Shown here: one piece after another, positions 46,675-56,916 of the stretch
Numbering within the stretch: position 1 is the stretch's first letter
How the letters are laid out: the number at the start of each line of letters is the position of its first letter
Source: Brachionus plicatilis
Taxonomy: Eukaryota; Rotifera; Eurotatoria; Ploima; Brachionidae
Direction of reading: 5' to 3'
Assembly (NCBI GenBank): GCA_010279815.1
Contig: QEOQ01000426.1
Location: 714,991-778,990, forward strand
DNA: 64,000 nucleotides
Made by a program: the position numbers and the translations under genes
Notes under the pieces: model-generated
Told to the model about the DNA's origin: nothing
Databases searched by the model: none
The model's input: only the letters and a program-made list of their open reading frames with translations

Positions 46675-47395
46675 ACAATACTTTAAATAAAATACCACAA
46701 TTTTTAAGTTTAGTACCACAAATTTATTAAAAAAGCCACAAATAGTAAAAATTTACACAAAAAATAAAAAAAAAATTTTTTCTTTAATTTCACCACCAAT
46801 TTATTAGAATAGACACAAATATTAAAAATATACAATTTTAATTTTTATTATTACACAATATTTTTTTTTAAACCACAAAAGATTTTTTTGAAAAAAAAAA
46901 TACAACCAAAGACTATTAAATAAAATTTATTTTAATAAAAATTCATCTAAATTTGAAGCGGAAACAGTCCGTCCGGGACCGGGACAGAACAGGAGCTACG
47001 GTCTAAGGGTCCAAGGACAAGGTTTAAGGTTTCAGGTAAGAGGAAATTAAGCGTCTTTTTATCAAATTAGTTTTTACTTTAACAAATTTTATTTCCTTTT
47101 ATTTTATTTATTTTTGAGCGGTATTTTGGTAAAAATCAGCGAAAAGTGTTTTAAAAAAAGCGGTGTAAAAAATTATGAGCAATTGTAAAAATTGTCAAAA
47201 ATTAAAATATAAGGTATTTTTAGTTAATTTGTGGTTATCTTAATATAAAAATTATTAATTATAAATAAAAAGTGATTTTTTAATTAATTAAATGCAAATC
47301 TTAATTTTAGTGGATTTTTTCAATAAATTTGTACATTTAATTAATATTTGGGGTATAAATTTAAAAAAATGTGGTATTCAATCTAAATTCGGGTT
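46675..47395. repeat. Inverted arrays of ACCACAAA units around a GC island
   Basis: Left: at least six spaced words like ACCACAAA or CCACAAT (46690-46880). Right: the inverted forms TTTGTGGT, GTGGAT and TGTGGTATTC (47220-47380). Between them, 46955-47042 is strikingly less AT-rich (GTCCGTCCGGGACCGGGACA). Arrays of short subterminal repeats in opposite orientation are typical of some DNA transposons. Ends not defined. Confidence 0.45.
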
Positions 47396-47397
47396 TT

Positions 47398-48200
47398 TTA
47401 AATTAAATGATTAGTATTTTTATTATTTCTTGATCAGTATATTAATAGAATGATCAGTCCATTAAAATAAAAATGAATAATAAATAAATATAAACGATTA
47501 TTAAACTATAGATGAAACACCAGTAAAAAATAAATGATCAGTAGCAATAATTTTTATCTTATTAAATTAGATTTACTTCTTCATTGTGACAATTTAATAG
47601 CATGTAAAATCCGGCTGGACATTGTTCTGTTTTTAGTTTAGCTTTGCTACATTTAGAGTTAACTTTATTTCCATCTTGAGTGTTATTATTAAAATGAAAG
47701 CTTCATGTATCTTCGTTTTTAATAAAATCAAATGCAGCTTGTTTATTTTTGTAAACGTTTTATATTATCCAATTTTGTGTTCTTTTCTCACCATTCTTTC
47801 TTCTTTGAGCTGTACCATTTTCCATCGAAATATCATCATCTAAATCCGAGATGAAATTCAGAAAATTCGGAATATTACAATTAAAGCCTCTTCCTTTTTT
47901 TTTCAGTTTATCTCTTTAATTTTTTGAATGAATCATTTTTCTCAATTTTTTATTGATAAAAACTAAACCAAAATAAGCTTTTTATTGATTTAAAGAAATA
48001 AAATTATGTGTCATAGATTAAGTTTTTATTTTAATGATTAAAAAGGGAAACCTACAAAGCATTTAATTGTTACCAATAATAAAAACAAAATTATTTACTG
48101 ATAAAAAAATTATTTTAACTTAACAACCGTAATTAAAATAATAATCAATTAAATAAAATACTAATCATTTAATTAATCTGATCAAAATAGACTAATTTTA
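47398..48200 (-). pseudogene. MULE-type transposase N-terminal (FLYWCH-like) relic
   Basis: Minus strand about 47575-47890 reads GFNCNIPNFLNFISDLDDDI, then ENGTAQRRKNGEKRTQNWI, a stop, NKQAAFDFIKNEDT, a stop where a Trp would be expected, FHFNNNTQDGNKVNSKCSK, then TEQCPAGFYMLLNCHNEE. The W..(H)F....T..G.KV.Y.C ... QCPA pattern is that of the zinc-binding FLYWCH/WRKY-like domain at the start of animal MULE transposases. Inverted words ATGATTAGTATTTT at 47403 and near 48155 may be its subterminal repeats. Dead, two stops. Confidence 0.55.
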
Positions 48201-49360
48201 ATAGAAATTTATTTTTTTTAATGTTGTCATGATCATTTGAATTCAAACATTTTTATGTTAAAAATATTAAACATTAGAATGTTTTGCTATTTAAATTTGA
48301 AACTAATTCAAATATTTTACCACTGAATTTTTTAGGTATTTATTGGTAAGAAAACTAAAAAGAAAAAAATGAACTTTTTTAACAAACTAAAAGGATCTAA
48401 ATTTCATTAAAAAATATCTAAAAAATTTAAAATCATCTTAAATTCTACAGTACCGAAAAAAAACAAAATTTTAAAATAAATTTAAATCATTATCAAAATA
48501 ATTTAAATTTATTTTCTATAAAATTTCGATCTTTTCTTCTTTATTTTTTTAACATTCTTGACGAAAACTTACCTAAATAGAAATTTATTTTTGATTTAAA
48601 AAGAAGGAAATATTTTTTTTCAAAAATCTTTTATTTTGATTTTAATTTTTTACCATTTTTTTCATGTGTTTAAGTTAAAAATAGAAAATTTTAATACTGT
48701 TTATTCAAGATGTGATGCTAAAAAATATTTTTTTTTAATGAAAAAACAGCTATTTAATTTAAAAGATGCCAAAATATTCTTAAGAATTTAGAGAACTTTT
48801 TTAGCTTTATTTATTTTTAAAAGTCAATTATCCATTCTAAAAAAGAGAAATGTCAAATTATTTTTGGATTTTGGGTGCGAGATATACGAGCAATGTTACA
48901 GGTACCACTTAAAATAGAAAAATTGAATAATATTAAATAGTTTAAAAACCAAGGTAAACCTTTAATTAAAGATCATCAATAATTGAATAATTTTCTGTAA
49001 TAAATATACTAAAAAAATTGCGTGACATCCTGGATTATTTTTTAAAGAAAAATTTTAACCGTAAAATTTTTTCAAATCGATCTTATTTTTAAAGACATGG
49101 TTAATTTAAAAAAAATTAATTTTAAAAAATTGTAAATTGGACTATGTTTTTTATGACAATTCATCAATTATAAATTTTAATTGACTTTCTTGACATTTTT
49201 TTTTTAATTTTTAGCCTTAAAATAAAACTATATTTAATGAAAACTGAAATTTATGAAATTGGTTTATTAAAAATGGCACGAAATACTTGATATTAGAAAA
49301 AAAAACATTTCTTTTACTTCTCAGAAATGCTAAATAAATAATAATGTAGCGTAATTGATT
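48201..49360. other. Upstream region of the globin gene
   Basis: AT-rich; no gene or clear promoter element. A possible acceptor (TTTAATTTTAG, ending about 49369) lies 10 bp before the globin ATG, so a 5'-UTR intron is possible. Confidence 0.3.
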
Positions 49361-49379
49361 TAATTTTAGATTAAAAATA

Positions 49380-50021
49380 ATGGGAGTCTGTGCCGGTAGT
49401 CAAAAATATGACTTTAATCAAAAACTGAGCCCAAGCGAGATAAAGATTATAACAGAAACCTGGAAATTGATGGTAAAATCTGGCCTGAGCAAGCATGGAA
49501 CCAATTTGATGGTGAAAATTTTCATAGAACATAAGGAGCTGAAACCGCTGTGGCGCTTTGCAAGAAATTTGGATACTGAAGACCAGATGAGCAGCAATCA
49601 AACGCTCAAAGCCCACGGTGAGAAATTGTTCAATGCCATTGACATGGCCGTGAACACCATAAACGATTTGGGTCCTTTCTTTCCAATTTTGATCCAGCTT
49701 GGCTGCAGTCATCACAGATGGGGCGTCAAAGAAGAGCACTTTGAGATCATCGGCGAAGTTTTGCTCGAAACATTGCAGGACGGTCTGAAAGAAAAATTTA
49801 CTTCGAAAGTAAAATTGACCTGGACAAAGTTTTTTTACATTTTGTCAAACCAAATGAAAAATGGTATTTGGCAACAAATTGAGAATGAAAATCAAAAGCT
49901 AGTCAGCAAACAAAATATAGATATTCAAATAATTGATGGTGAAGTAACAGCTGGTAATTATTTATCAAATGGAAATACCAATAAAATATTTCCTGATTGT
50001 GGTAATGTTGACATGGCTTAA
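49380..50021 (+). CDS. Intronless globin with N-terminal acylation signal (globin X-like)
   Basis: Haem protein of 213 residues. The globin fold covers about residues 16-160: LSPSEIKIITETW (A helix, W28), F60 in PLWRFA (CD1 Phe), H79 in LKAHG (distal E7 His) and H111 in LGCSHHRWGV (proximal F8 His), then W148 in the H helix. The start MGVCAGS fits N-myristoylation at Gly2 with palmitoylation at Cys4, as in membrane-bound globin X proteins. This suggests a membrane-linked role in redox sensing or signalling rather than oxygen transport (inference). An Asn-rich tail of about 50 residues follows the fold. There is no intron in the coding region, whereas most animal globin genes have two or more, so this copy may come from a retroposed mRNA or have lost introns. 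A neuroglobin-type is the main alternative. Confidence 0.92.
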   Translation: MGVCAGSQKYDFNQKLSPSEIKIITETWKLMVKSGLSKHGTNLMVKIFIEHKELKPLWRFARNLDTEDQMSSNQTLKAHGEKLFNAIDMAVNTINDLGPFFPILIQLGCSHHRWGVKEEHFEIIGEVLLETLQDGLKEKFTSKVKLTWTKFFYILSNQMKNGIWQQIENENQKLVSKQNIDIQIIDGEVTAGNYLSNGNTNKIFPDCGNVDMA

Positions 50022-50055
50022 TTTTTAGTTAAATATTTTATTAATAACTAATGTA

Positions 50056-50061
50056 AATAAA
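50056..50061 (+). terminator. Poly(A) signal of the globin gene
   Basis: AATAAA 34 bp after the stop codon, the first such signal downstream. Confidence 0.6.
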
Positions 50062-50635
50062 ACAATTTTCTATTCACTAATTTTTTTCTTAGATCTTGCA
50101 TTTAATTTTCTATTCCCCACTTTTTTTACTAAACAATAATATTAATAAAAATAAATATAAAAGTTTTAACATGTCAATTAGTTTAAAATTTGATTTGATT
50201 TTTGAGAATTAATTTTTTTTAATAATTTTAAAAACCTGGCCACTTACTAGGGTATTAGACATACATTTTCAAATCGAAGCTGAAAAAATTTTTTAACAAA
50301 ATTAAATTTTATTAGATAGAATTTACAAAAAAATGTTAAATTTTTAAGTTATAAAATAAAAAACAAATAAATTAAAAAAACTTATTTTTGTAATTTTTTT
50401 TTGAAAATTTACAATTTTACTGGAAAAGCTTGACTATTTTTCGTAAATAGAACTTTTTAAAGGGGGCTAAACATATTTTAATTTTTGGATTGGGGACTTG
50501 AGCACCCTTCAGCTTTTGTAAACTTTCACATTAAATTTAAATAGATTACATTAAAAATAACATTTAATTTTTATTGTATTGTTTATTGTATGTTTGATGA
50601 AAAAAAATTTTATCTTAATTAATTTTTTTTTTTAT
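50062..50635. other. No gene seen
   Basis: AT-rich 3' flank of the globin gene with further AATAAA words and no structure recognised. Confidence 0.35.
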
Positions 50636-50710
50636 TAAAATAATAGTTAGGGGAGGACCCCGGGCTGTTTGGAATGGTAATTAACCTCCCTTTCAGCCCC
50701 GTGTTAAGCA
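50636..50710 (-). repeat. LINE 3' end, minus strand
   Basis: On the minus strand: CACGGGGCTGAAAGGGAGGT, TACCATTCC, then the hairpin GGGGTCCTCCCC (complement of 50650-50661) and an A-rich tail. Same layout as 39930-40010, with compensating differences in the stem. No LINE body is attached. Confidence 0.55.
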
Positions 50711-50768
50711 GTTTTGATAATTAAGAAAAAAGTGAATTTAATTCTTTATACTTTATACTATTATAAAG

Positions 50769-51203
50769 TTTAGAGTTCTAATTTTGTTAAGGTCAGTATA
50801 TGGACTTTAATTTCGTACTTTTAGAAAACTCTGTTCTTAATGATTCTTTTGCAACCACAACTTTTATTACTTATACTACTTATATTTTAATTTTAGGTCC
50901 GTAACAGATTTTTTTTAAGGCACATTATTATTAAAGTCAAAGTCATCACCAAAATTAGAAATTAGAAATTTTAGTCCAAAAAGGTTAAAAAAAATTAAAA
51001 CAAAGAAATATTGTGTCAATCTGATTATTATTTGAAAAAAAAAATTTAAAAAAAATAGTTTTAATTAATTCAAACTTTAGAAAAATCAAAGTTTAATAAA
51101 AGTTTCAATTCTTTTATAGTCCGGACTTTAACTTAATATAATAGATTTTCTAAAATCATTTTAATGACTTCAACTTTAATTTGGGACTTTTTAACTACTC
51201 TGA
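50769..51203. repeat. Degenerate CAGAGTTG-end element(s)
   Basis: TAGAGTTCT at the left, AAAACTCTG at 50831 and AACTACTCTG at about 51203, with AAGTCAAAGTC and AGTCCGGACTTTAACTT inside. One larger element with a nested or rearranged smaller one fits. No clear target duplication. Confidence 0.4.
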
Positions 51204-51953
51204 GAAAAATGTCAAAATTTTTCGCTCGTCTGAAAGTATTAAAATAATTTGAGAAATAATTAATTAAAAAATTCAGTGGAAATTTATTATTTTTTAATAA
51301 TCAATAATTAAGTATGAATTTAATTAATGATAAATAATGAATTTTTTGTAGCATGAAAATGTGTAATTAATCACTCTTGGAAATTTTTAGGTATTTTTTT
51401 AAATTTATTCAAAAATAATTGAGATAACAAAAATTTAAATTTAAAAAGTTAAGAACACATAAAGTAAAAAAAGAATTTTTTTGATCAACATTTAAAATTT
51501 TTTTTAAAAGACTTATAAATTTTTTAATAATTTAATTTTTTTTTTAATAAGATATAAAAATTAAAGGTTGAATTTTAATGCCGATAATTTTGTTTATTTT
51601 TTTATAATTTCTTTACGCCAAATATGAAATTTTAAAATTTTATTGAATAAAAAAAAGTAGAAGTTTTCAAGATTCTTCAAGACTAATTCATTAAAATATT
51701 TAATTTCTAAATTTCATCGTTTGGCCGATCAGAAGGATTTATCCTAAATTGATAATAGTTTTGGATAGGTAAATGAGACAAAAAAATTGTTTTTAAATTG
51801 TATCCAGTCTTTGTTTGGCATAAAAAATAATTAATTAAAAATGTTCTTTTATAAAATTATTCAATTGTGATTAAATAAAATTTCTCAATTAATTAACTTT
51901 TATCTAGAGGCTGTTCGAAAGCTAATTAAGACCAATTAGAAAGCTAATTTTAC
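51204..51953. other. Upstream region of the small secreted protein gene
   Basis: AT-rich with no gene. The word GAAAGCTAATT occurs twice, at 51917-51927 and 51939-51949, shortly before a TATA-like site; it may be a regulatory repeat. Confidence 0.35.
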
Positions 51954-51961
51954 TATTTAAA
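51954..51961 (+). promoter_or_regulatory. TATA-like box
   Basis: TATTTAAA about 32 bp before the start codon at 51993. If used, the 5' UTR would be only a few bases, so it may also be chance in this AT-rich DNA. Confidence 0.25.
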
Positions 51962-51992
51962 GTCACAAAATTTAAAATATTCAAGTGCTACC

Positions 51993-52469
51993 ATGTTTTT
52001 AAAATTTTATATTTTTATTTGTTTATTTTCAGCATTTTCCTTGATGCCCTATTTAAAGAAAGATTCGTTAGGCCTAAAATCATTTTCTTTTAATAATTTT
52101 AATAGCTTAAATAAAATAAAAAATGGAATGAATGCTTCAATATGTAACCATAATGGCATATTTGGCAAAAATGGGGCTTTTAATTCAATAAAAGATTCAA
52201 ATATAGTTCATAAGAGCCATCAATCAGAGATTTCTAATAGTAATTGTATAAATTGCGGCTATCATACCACGTTTAAACTTCCAAAGCCACTGCGAATCAA
52301 GAATCCAGACCGCATCTTTACCATCAACAATATACATGGAGTAAAGGTAATAGGCAACGTGTTTAACACCAAACAAGGATCAAGTGGCAATGTTCTTGTT
52401 AATCAAAATAAAGTATCTGCAAATGCAATTGTTGGCAATATCATAAATACAAATATTGTACAAAACTAA
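51993..52469 (+). CDS. Small secreted Asn/Gly-rich protein, function unknown
   Basis: 158 residues from the first ATG, with no intron needed. A hydrophobic signal peptide (MFLKFYIFICLFSAFS) is followed by a Lys/Asn/Ser-rich segment, two potential N-glycosylation sites region (one is NAS before IC), and a Cys pair in NCINCGYH. The C-terminal 50 residues repeat a GN-V/I-x-N motif: VIGNVFNT, SGNVLVNQ, IVGNIINT, with alternating hydrophobic and polar residues that suggest beta strands. I recognise no family. The frame ends with an AATAAA 42 bp downstream, and its composition is clearly less low-complexity than surrounding chance frames, which supports a real gene. Extracellular role is inferred from the signal peptide only. 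Confidence 0.65.
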   Translation: MFLKFYIFICLFSAFSLMPYLKKDSLGLKSFSFNNFNSLNKIKNGMNASICNHNGIFGKNGAFNSIKDSNIVHKSHQSEISNSNCINCGYHTTFKLPKPLRIKNPDRIFTINNIHGVKVIGNVFNTKQGSSGNVLVNQNKVSANAIVGNIINTNIVQN

Positions 52470-52510
52470 AATTTTATTCAGATGATTTTACTATTTTTAT
52501 TTATTTTAGA

Positions 52511-52516
52511 AATAAA
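52511..52516 (+). terminator. Poly(A) signal of the small secreted protein gene
   Basis: AATAAA 42 bp after the stop codon. Confidence 0.5.
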
Positions 52517-52519
52517 TTT

Positions 52520-53044
52520 CATGTTTTAGTTGTAAATTTTATAATGGGGTTTTTTTATACTAAAAAAACAAAAATGAATTCAAGCCATGACTAAAACTTG
52601 ACTAATAATTTTGACTTAAGAAAAGTCTTTTTTATAATATAGAAAAATAAAGATTTCTCAGATGAAATTCTTTTAATTCGAAATCAGTGATTTTTGTAGG
52701 AAGCAAAATTTTATAAATTTTTTTATGAAAATTTTTATTTAAACAAGTTAAATCATATTGAGTAAAATAAAATTCATTTGACCTAATGGTTCTTTTAATG
52801 AATTTTAATAAAGAAAGATTTATTAATTTTATTTTTTGAAAAATCAATCTAATATGAAAACACAGTAACAACAAACAATTTATTTTGCATTCATGGTCAA
52901 TAATTTGTATTATAAAACTTAAATATCTTCAAGTCAACTTTTCAAATATTTCAATTATTAATATAAGTAAAATTAACGTATGAAAAAGATAAAACATAAA
53001 GCGAATTATCATTTGAAGCATTTTTTGATTACTGATACAATCAA
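52520..53044. other. No gene seen
   Basis: AT-rich. A few AAGTC/GACTT words at 52580-52625 resemble the interior of the CAGAGTTG-end family. An 80-codon minus-strand frame at 52632-52874 is low-complexity and unsupported. Confidence 0.35.
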
Positions 53045-53053
53045 AAAAATCCA

Positions 53054-53567
53054 GGCAAATTGAAGTTCATGATCAATTGTAAATTTCAAATCAAAATTTT
53101 TAGTTTTTTATTCAAATAAAATGGTAATTTGTATCAATTTTTTTATAATAAATGACTATACTTTATTAAACATTATTTGTTTAATCTATAATTAGATAGA
53201 AAATTATATGAATTTTTATCTGAAGTCAAAAAAATTCTTAATCAATATTTTGAAATTTTGCAATACAAAATTTAACTTTGTTTCGCCGTAATATATTTTA
53301 ATTAATATTAAAATATCACTTAAAGTCATAATTTGGATACCTTAATGTCGATTTTAAATTTGTTTTTAAAATTTTCAAATAAAGAATTTAGAAGAATCAA
53401 TTAAAGGTCAATTAGAAAAAAAAGATTTGTTTTTTTTCAATTAAAATAATAAACATCTTATGTTTAATTTTAAAAAAATTTAAAAAAATCTAATTTCATC
53501 ATTTTTATTAAGATTTGAATCAATTAAATTTTGATCATTTGATTATGATCATGAACATCAAGTTGCC
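53054..53567. mobile_element. 514-bp TIR element with 9-bp target duplication
   Basis: Ends GGCAAATTGAAGTTCATGAT and complement of GGCAACTTGATGTTCATGAT. Flanks 53045-53053 and 53568-53576 both read AAAAATCCA. Member of the GGnnnnKTGAAnTT family. No coding capacity. Confidence 0.85.
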
Positions 53568-53739
53568 AAAAATCCAGTATATTTACAAAAATTTTTAAAA
53601 CAAAATAATTCCTAAGTTAAAGAAACCTAATTTCAAAATAAATCCTAAATGACATGTCAATTTCTTAAAAAATCTTAGATAAAATAAAGGGATATTTGGC
53701 GAAAAAAAATTAATTTTTTTTTCCATTTTTAACGAAAAT

Positions 53740-53815
53740 TTACCTAAATCAACGATTAAATCGCCAGCGATCGCTGTTGCTTCCGAAATAGACAAAGTGG
53801 CACCTTTTTAGACAC
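53740..53815 (-). other. Possible orphan exon
   Basis: A short less AT-rich stretch reads on the minus strand ATLSISEATAIAGDLIVDL, bounded by an AG before it (GTCTAAAAAG) and by GTAAATTTT after it. A good acceptor (TTTCTTTAACTTAG) follows near 53613. No neighbouring exon was found upstream, so this is weak. Confidence 0.2.
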
Positions 53816-53879
53816 CTCTTTAGCTAATATATCCAATTCTAAAGTTTATATTTCCCTTTTGTGTATATTTCTCGTAAAA

Positions 53880-54300
53880 ACCCCAAAAAATCGAGTGCCA
53901 CGCCCAACCCACCGATTTTTGACCAAAACAAAGATATAAGTTCAATCGAAAAAAATATTCGATTGGAAATATGTCCGATTTTCCGATTTTTAAAAAAAAT
54001 TTAATTTTTTGTTCGGTCCCCGACCTTCCGATTTTCTACGAGACGGGGTCCGGGGCGGAGCCCTGGTTTAGGGTTTAGGTTAGGGGTTTAGTAGTAGGAA
54101 AGCATTAACATTTTTTTTTTTCGTAAATATCTTATTTATTATAGTTTTTCGTCTAAATATTACTTTAAAGTTTTTCAATATTTTAAGAAACTTCCGAACT
54201 TACAGAATATCAAAATCGGAAAGTCGGGGTCGAATTTGGAGTAAGACTAAAATATTAAAATCGGAAAATCAAAAATTAAGGAGGTGTTGGACATAGATCA
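53880..54300. repeat. Less AT-rich island with inverted segments and TTTAGGG-like run
   Basis: GTTCGGTCCCCGACCTTCCG near 54010 is mirrored by CGGAAAGTCGGGGTCGAA near 54223. Between them lie GGGGTCCGGGGCGGAGCCC and TTTAGGGTTTAGGTTAGGGG (54040-54091). The base composition is far from that of the surroundings. It may be a foldback repeat of foreign or recent origin; no gene is seen. Confidence 0.45.
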
Positions 54301-54757
54301 AAACAAAGTTCATATTCGTGATCAGCATGGTCGAATACCCCCCAATAAAATCAAAAAGAAAAAGATTTTGATACAAATTTTGATTAAATTTTCAATAAGC
54401 TTTATTTTTTTCAATTTTTTTAAAAATTTTTAAATTCTCATTTTGAACACTTTTTTTAAGAAAAATAAAAGAGAAAATAAAAAAAGTAAAACCATCATTT
54501 TTTTCAGAATTTTGTCTAGTTTCAGAATTTGTATAAAAATATATAGGTTAATGGGTTTGCAAAAAAATAGATCCCGAAAAAGTTAAAAAATGTCAAAATT
54601 TTTCCGATTTTTTTTCCGAAAAAATTTTCAATTTCTTGTTTTTCAAGATAGCTCAGAATAAAGAGCATTTAATTTTCTATCAGAAAATGTGTCGATCGAG
54701 TAGATTCGATTGATTAAATTCTGAGATAAAAAAGCTTAAATAAGACATACCTTATAT

Positions 54758-56166
54758 AAGGCTGTAAAGATTCAGACCGCCCTAGCCAAAAAAAAAAAAT
54801 TTTTGACCCCCCCTAAAATTTTGGCTAAACCTATACGTAGAATCCAAAAAAAAGGTCGAAATCCATATCTGAAGATAGTGTGGAAGTTTTGCATCGCGCG
54901 AACTTTACATCACAAATTTTTTATTAAATACCCCAAATTATCTATTGACTCAATTCTTGCTCTTTTAGGAACAAATTCTTCTTAACTCCAGACCCGTCAG
55001 ACTTTTATCTTTTTTCAAAAAGTCTATTTCTTCGAATATTATTGAGTCGTTTGGATGTAGAGGCCAAAAGGTCCTGTACGAGAGTCGTATTTTATTCCTT
55101 AGTTCATCTAAGTTTTTTGCTCTCCAGCCATTCTCAAACACTTTCCCCTTTAAAATGGACCAAAAATCTTCAATTGGTCGTACTTTTGGCACATTTGCAG
55201 GGTTTTCGCATTTTTGCACAATTTTGATATTTTGGTCAATCAAGTAGTTGACCACTGTATTGGCATAATGAGAGCTCGCCAAGTCGGGCCAGAACTTAAA
55301 GTTGCCGTCTGAATGATGCTTTTTAATAAACGGAATGACTCCACGCTTTATAAAGTCTAAATAGACAGTTTGGTTGACTGCAAGTCCACTTTTTCGTATG
55401 ATTGGCGCCGAGATACCCCTCTCAGAAATGACCAACCCGACATGTAATTTCTGCTCAAATTTCTTAACTGGGGTATAATTTGTACTTGCTGGTGTTGCAG
55501 CAATGTTACTTGAGTAAAATATATCATTTCCATTGATTTTACTATGACTGAGAGTGAAATTGGATTCATCGTCTCAAATCCAGGAAATATTTGGATTTTT
55601 TAAATACAAATTTCTACATTTAACTCTAGCTACTTTCTCTCTATTTTTTTTTTGCGTTTCGGTTCGGTCAGGGATTTTCATCGTTTTTCTAGGTGTTATT
55701 TGAAGCTTCTTTAACAATTTTGAGACCATTTGCTTTTATCAAACTTCTTGGCTGCTTGACGCTGACTGATGTTGTCTTTGTGATCAAACGCCTTTTTTAG
55801 CTTGTTTAGTTGTACTTTAGTCATTTTTTTCGGTGTTTGACCATATCCTTCCTTTCTGGTGAAAAATATTCACTACGTTTTATAATTCGGTAAACAGTAC
55901 TCTTTGGAATTTTTTCTGCCATAAAATGCCTCACAGTGAATATCTTTCCAAGTGATATATTTTCGTTAAAAAACGCGTACACGCGAATTCATAGGGCCTC
56001 TTCTTTAGATGAATTTATTTTTGTCATTTTTTATTCAAATTGACTAATTTTTTTTATCGTATTAAAAATTAAATTTACTACAAGAATATCGAAAGAGATT
56101 TAAAAAAATTAAAATAGCATTGCAAAACATACTTAAAGTTCGTCTCGATTTTAAGTTGTCACCCGT
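54758..56166 (-). mobile_element. mariner-type DNA transposon, broken
   Basis: About 1.4 kb, the usual size. On the minus strand the 5' end reads ACGGGTGACAACTTAAAATC after TA (56166 inward), a mariner-like terminal repeat. The other end, near 54758 (AAGGCTGTAAAGATTCAGAC), is a poor match, so that boundary is approximate. It carries one transposase remnant. Confidence 0.65.
54965..56027 (-). pseudogene. mariner-like transposase, pseudogene (DD37E-type spacing)
   Basis: Cuts and rejoins transposon ends when intact. From the ATG at 56027 the minus strand reads a helix-turn-helix region (FMAEKIPKSTVYRIIKRS), a second one (KDNISQRQAAKKFDKS), then DDESNFTLSH with the first catalytic Asp, GLVISERGISAPIIRKSG, FWPDLASSHYA with the second Asp, and VPKVRPIEDFW with the Glu. 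I count 37 residues between the second Asp and the Glu. The C-terminal 156 codons are open, but an early stop (EEAL then stop), frameshifts in the N-terminal half and a TGA just before DDESN make it inactive. It ends at 54965. Confidence 0.85.
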
Positions 56167-56169
56167 TAT

Positions 56170-56908
56170 AACAAAAAAGATACATTGTTAGGTTCGTAAT
56201 ATTTTCATAAATGCAAAAAGATTTGATTATTTTAAGAAAGGAAAACTTTTACAAATTGAAAGATTAGGCTGTTCCAAGTCACTTTAGTCGAAATTTCATG
56301 GACAAAAATTAATAAAGGTGACTTTTTTTCAGGATCTCATGGACTCTTAATAAAAACATCCTCATAGTCCTTTTGAAGAGAAAGTAGTCTTTAATATATC
56401 TTATAAAGAGTTTTTTAAACCTTCTTTTGATTGAGTCAATTTTTGATTTTCTAGAAAACATAAGAAAATTTCGTCAGGGTGTGTCATATGGGAGGTGGTA
56501 AAATGCCTTAAAGGATATATTTTAGAGTACTTGTAATTTATGAAATATTTTATGTGAAGCTAGACTAAAGATGAAGAAGATGTGATTAATTAAAAACCCT
56601 TTTAGAGCATTATAAATACTCGATGGTTTTTTTTTTTCTTAAATTTCAAGATTTGTGAGAAATAATTTTTATTAAATTTATCCTATCTTGACATTTGGAT
56701 CGAATAAATTCAATATTTGTCATAAAGCATAAGTTTTCATCAAATTTTATTCCAAGGAAGATTGGATGGTCACTATACGGAATTTGCTTATCAAAAATAA
56801 TTTAAGTTAGCTTTTGATTTTTGGAGGGATTTGGTGAAAAAATTATTATGAGGTATTTTTTGAACTTTGTTAAGGTATTTCGTTGACAAAAATTGAAAAT
56901 AAAAAAGA
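56170..56908. other. No gene seen
   Basis: Slightly less AT-rich than average, no open frame of note. May belong to the decayed LINE that resumes on the minus strand after 57511, but I could not read RT blocks in it. Confidence 0.3.
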
Positions 56909-56916
56909 CTGATGAC

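Noticed and set aside
49371..49739. 122-codon minus-strand frame opposite the globin
   Set aside because: Shadow of the globin coding sequence, which has the conserved haem-binding residues.
54067..54091. Telomere-like TTTAGGG repeats
   Set aside because: Only about three irregular units, internal to an island; too short and variable for a telomere or a strong interstitial telomere call.
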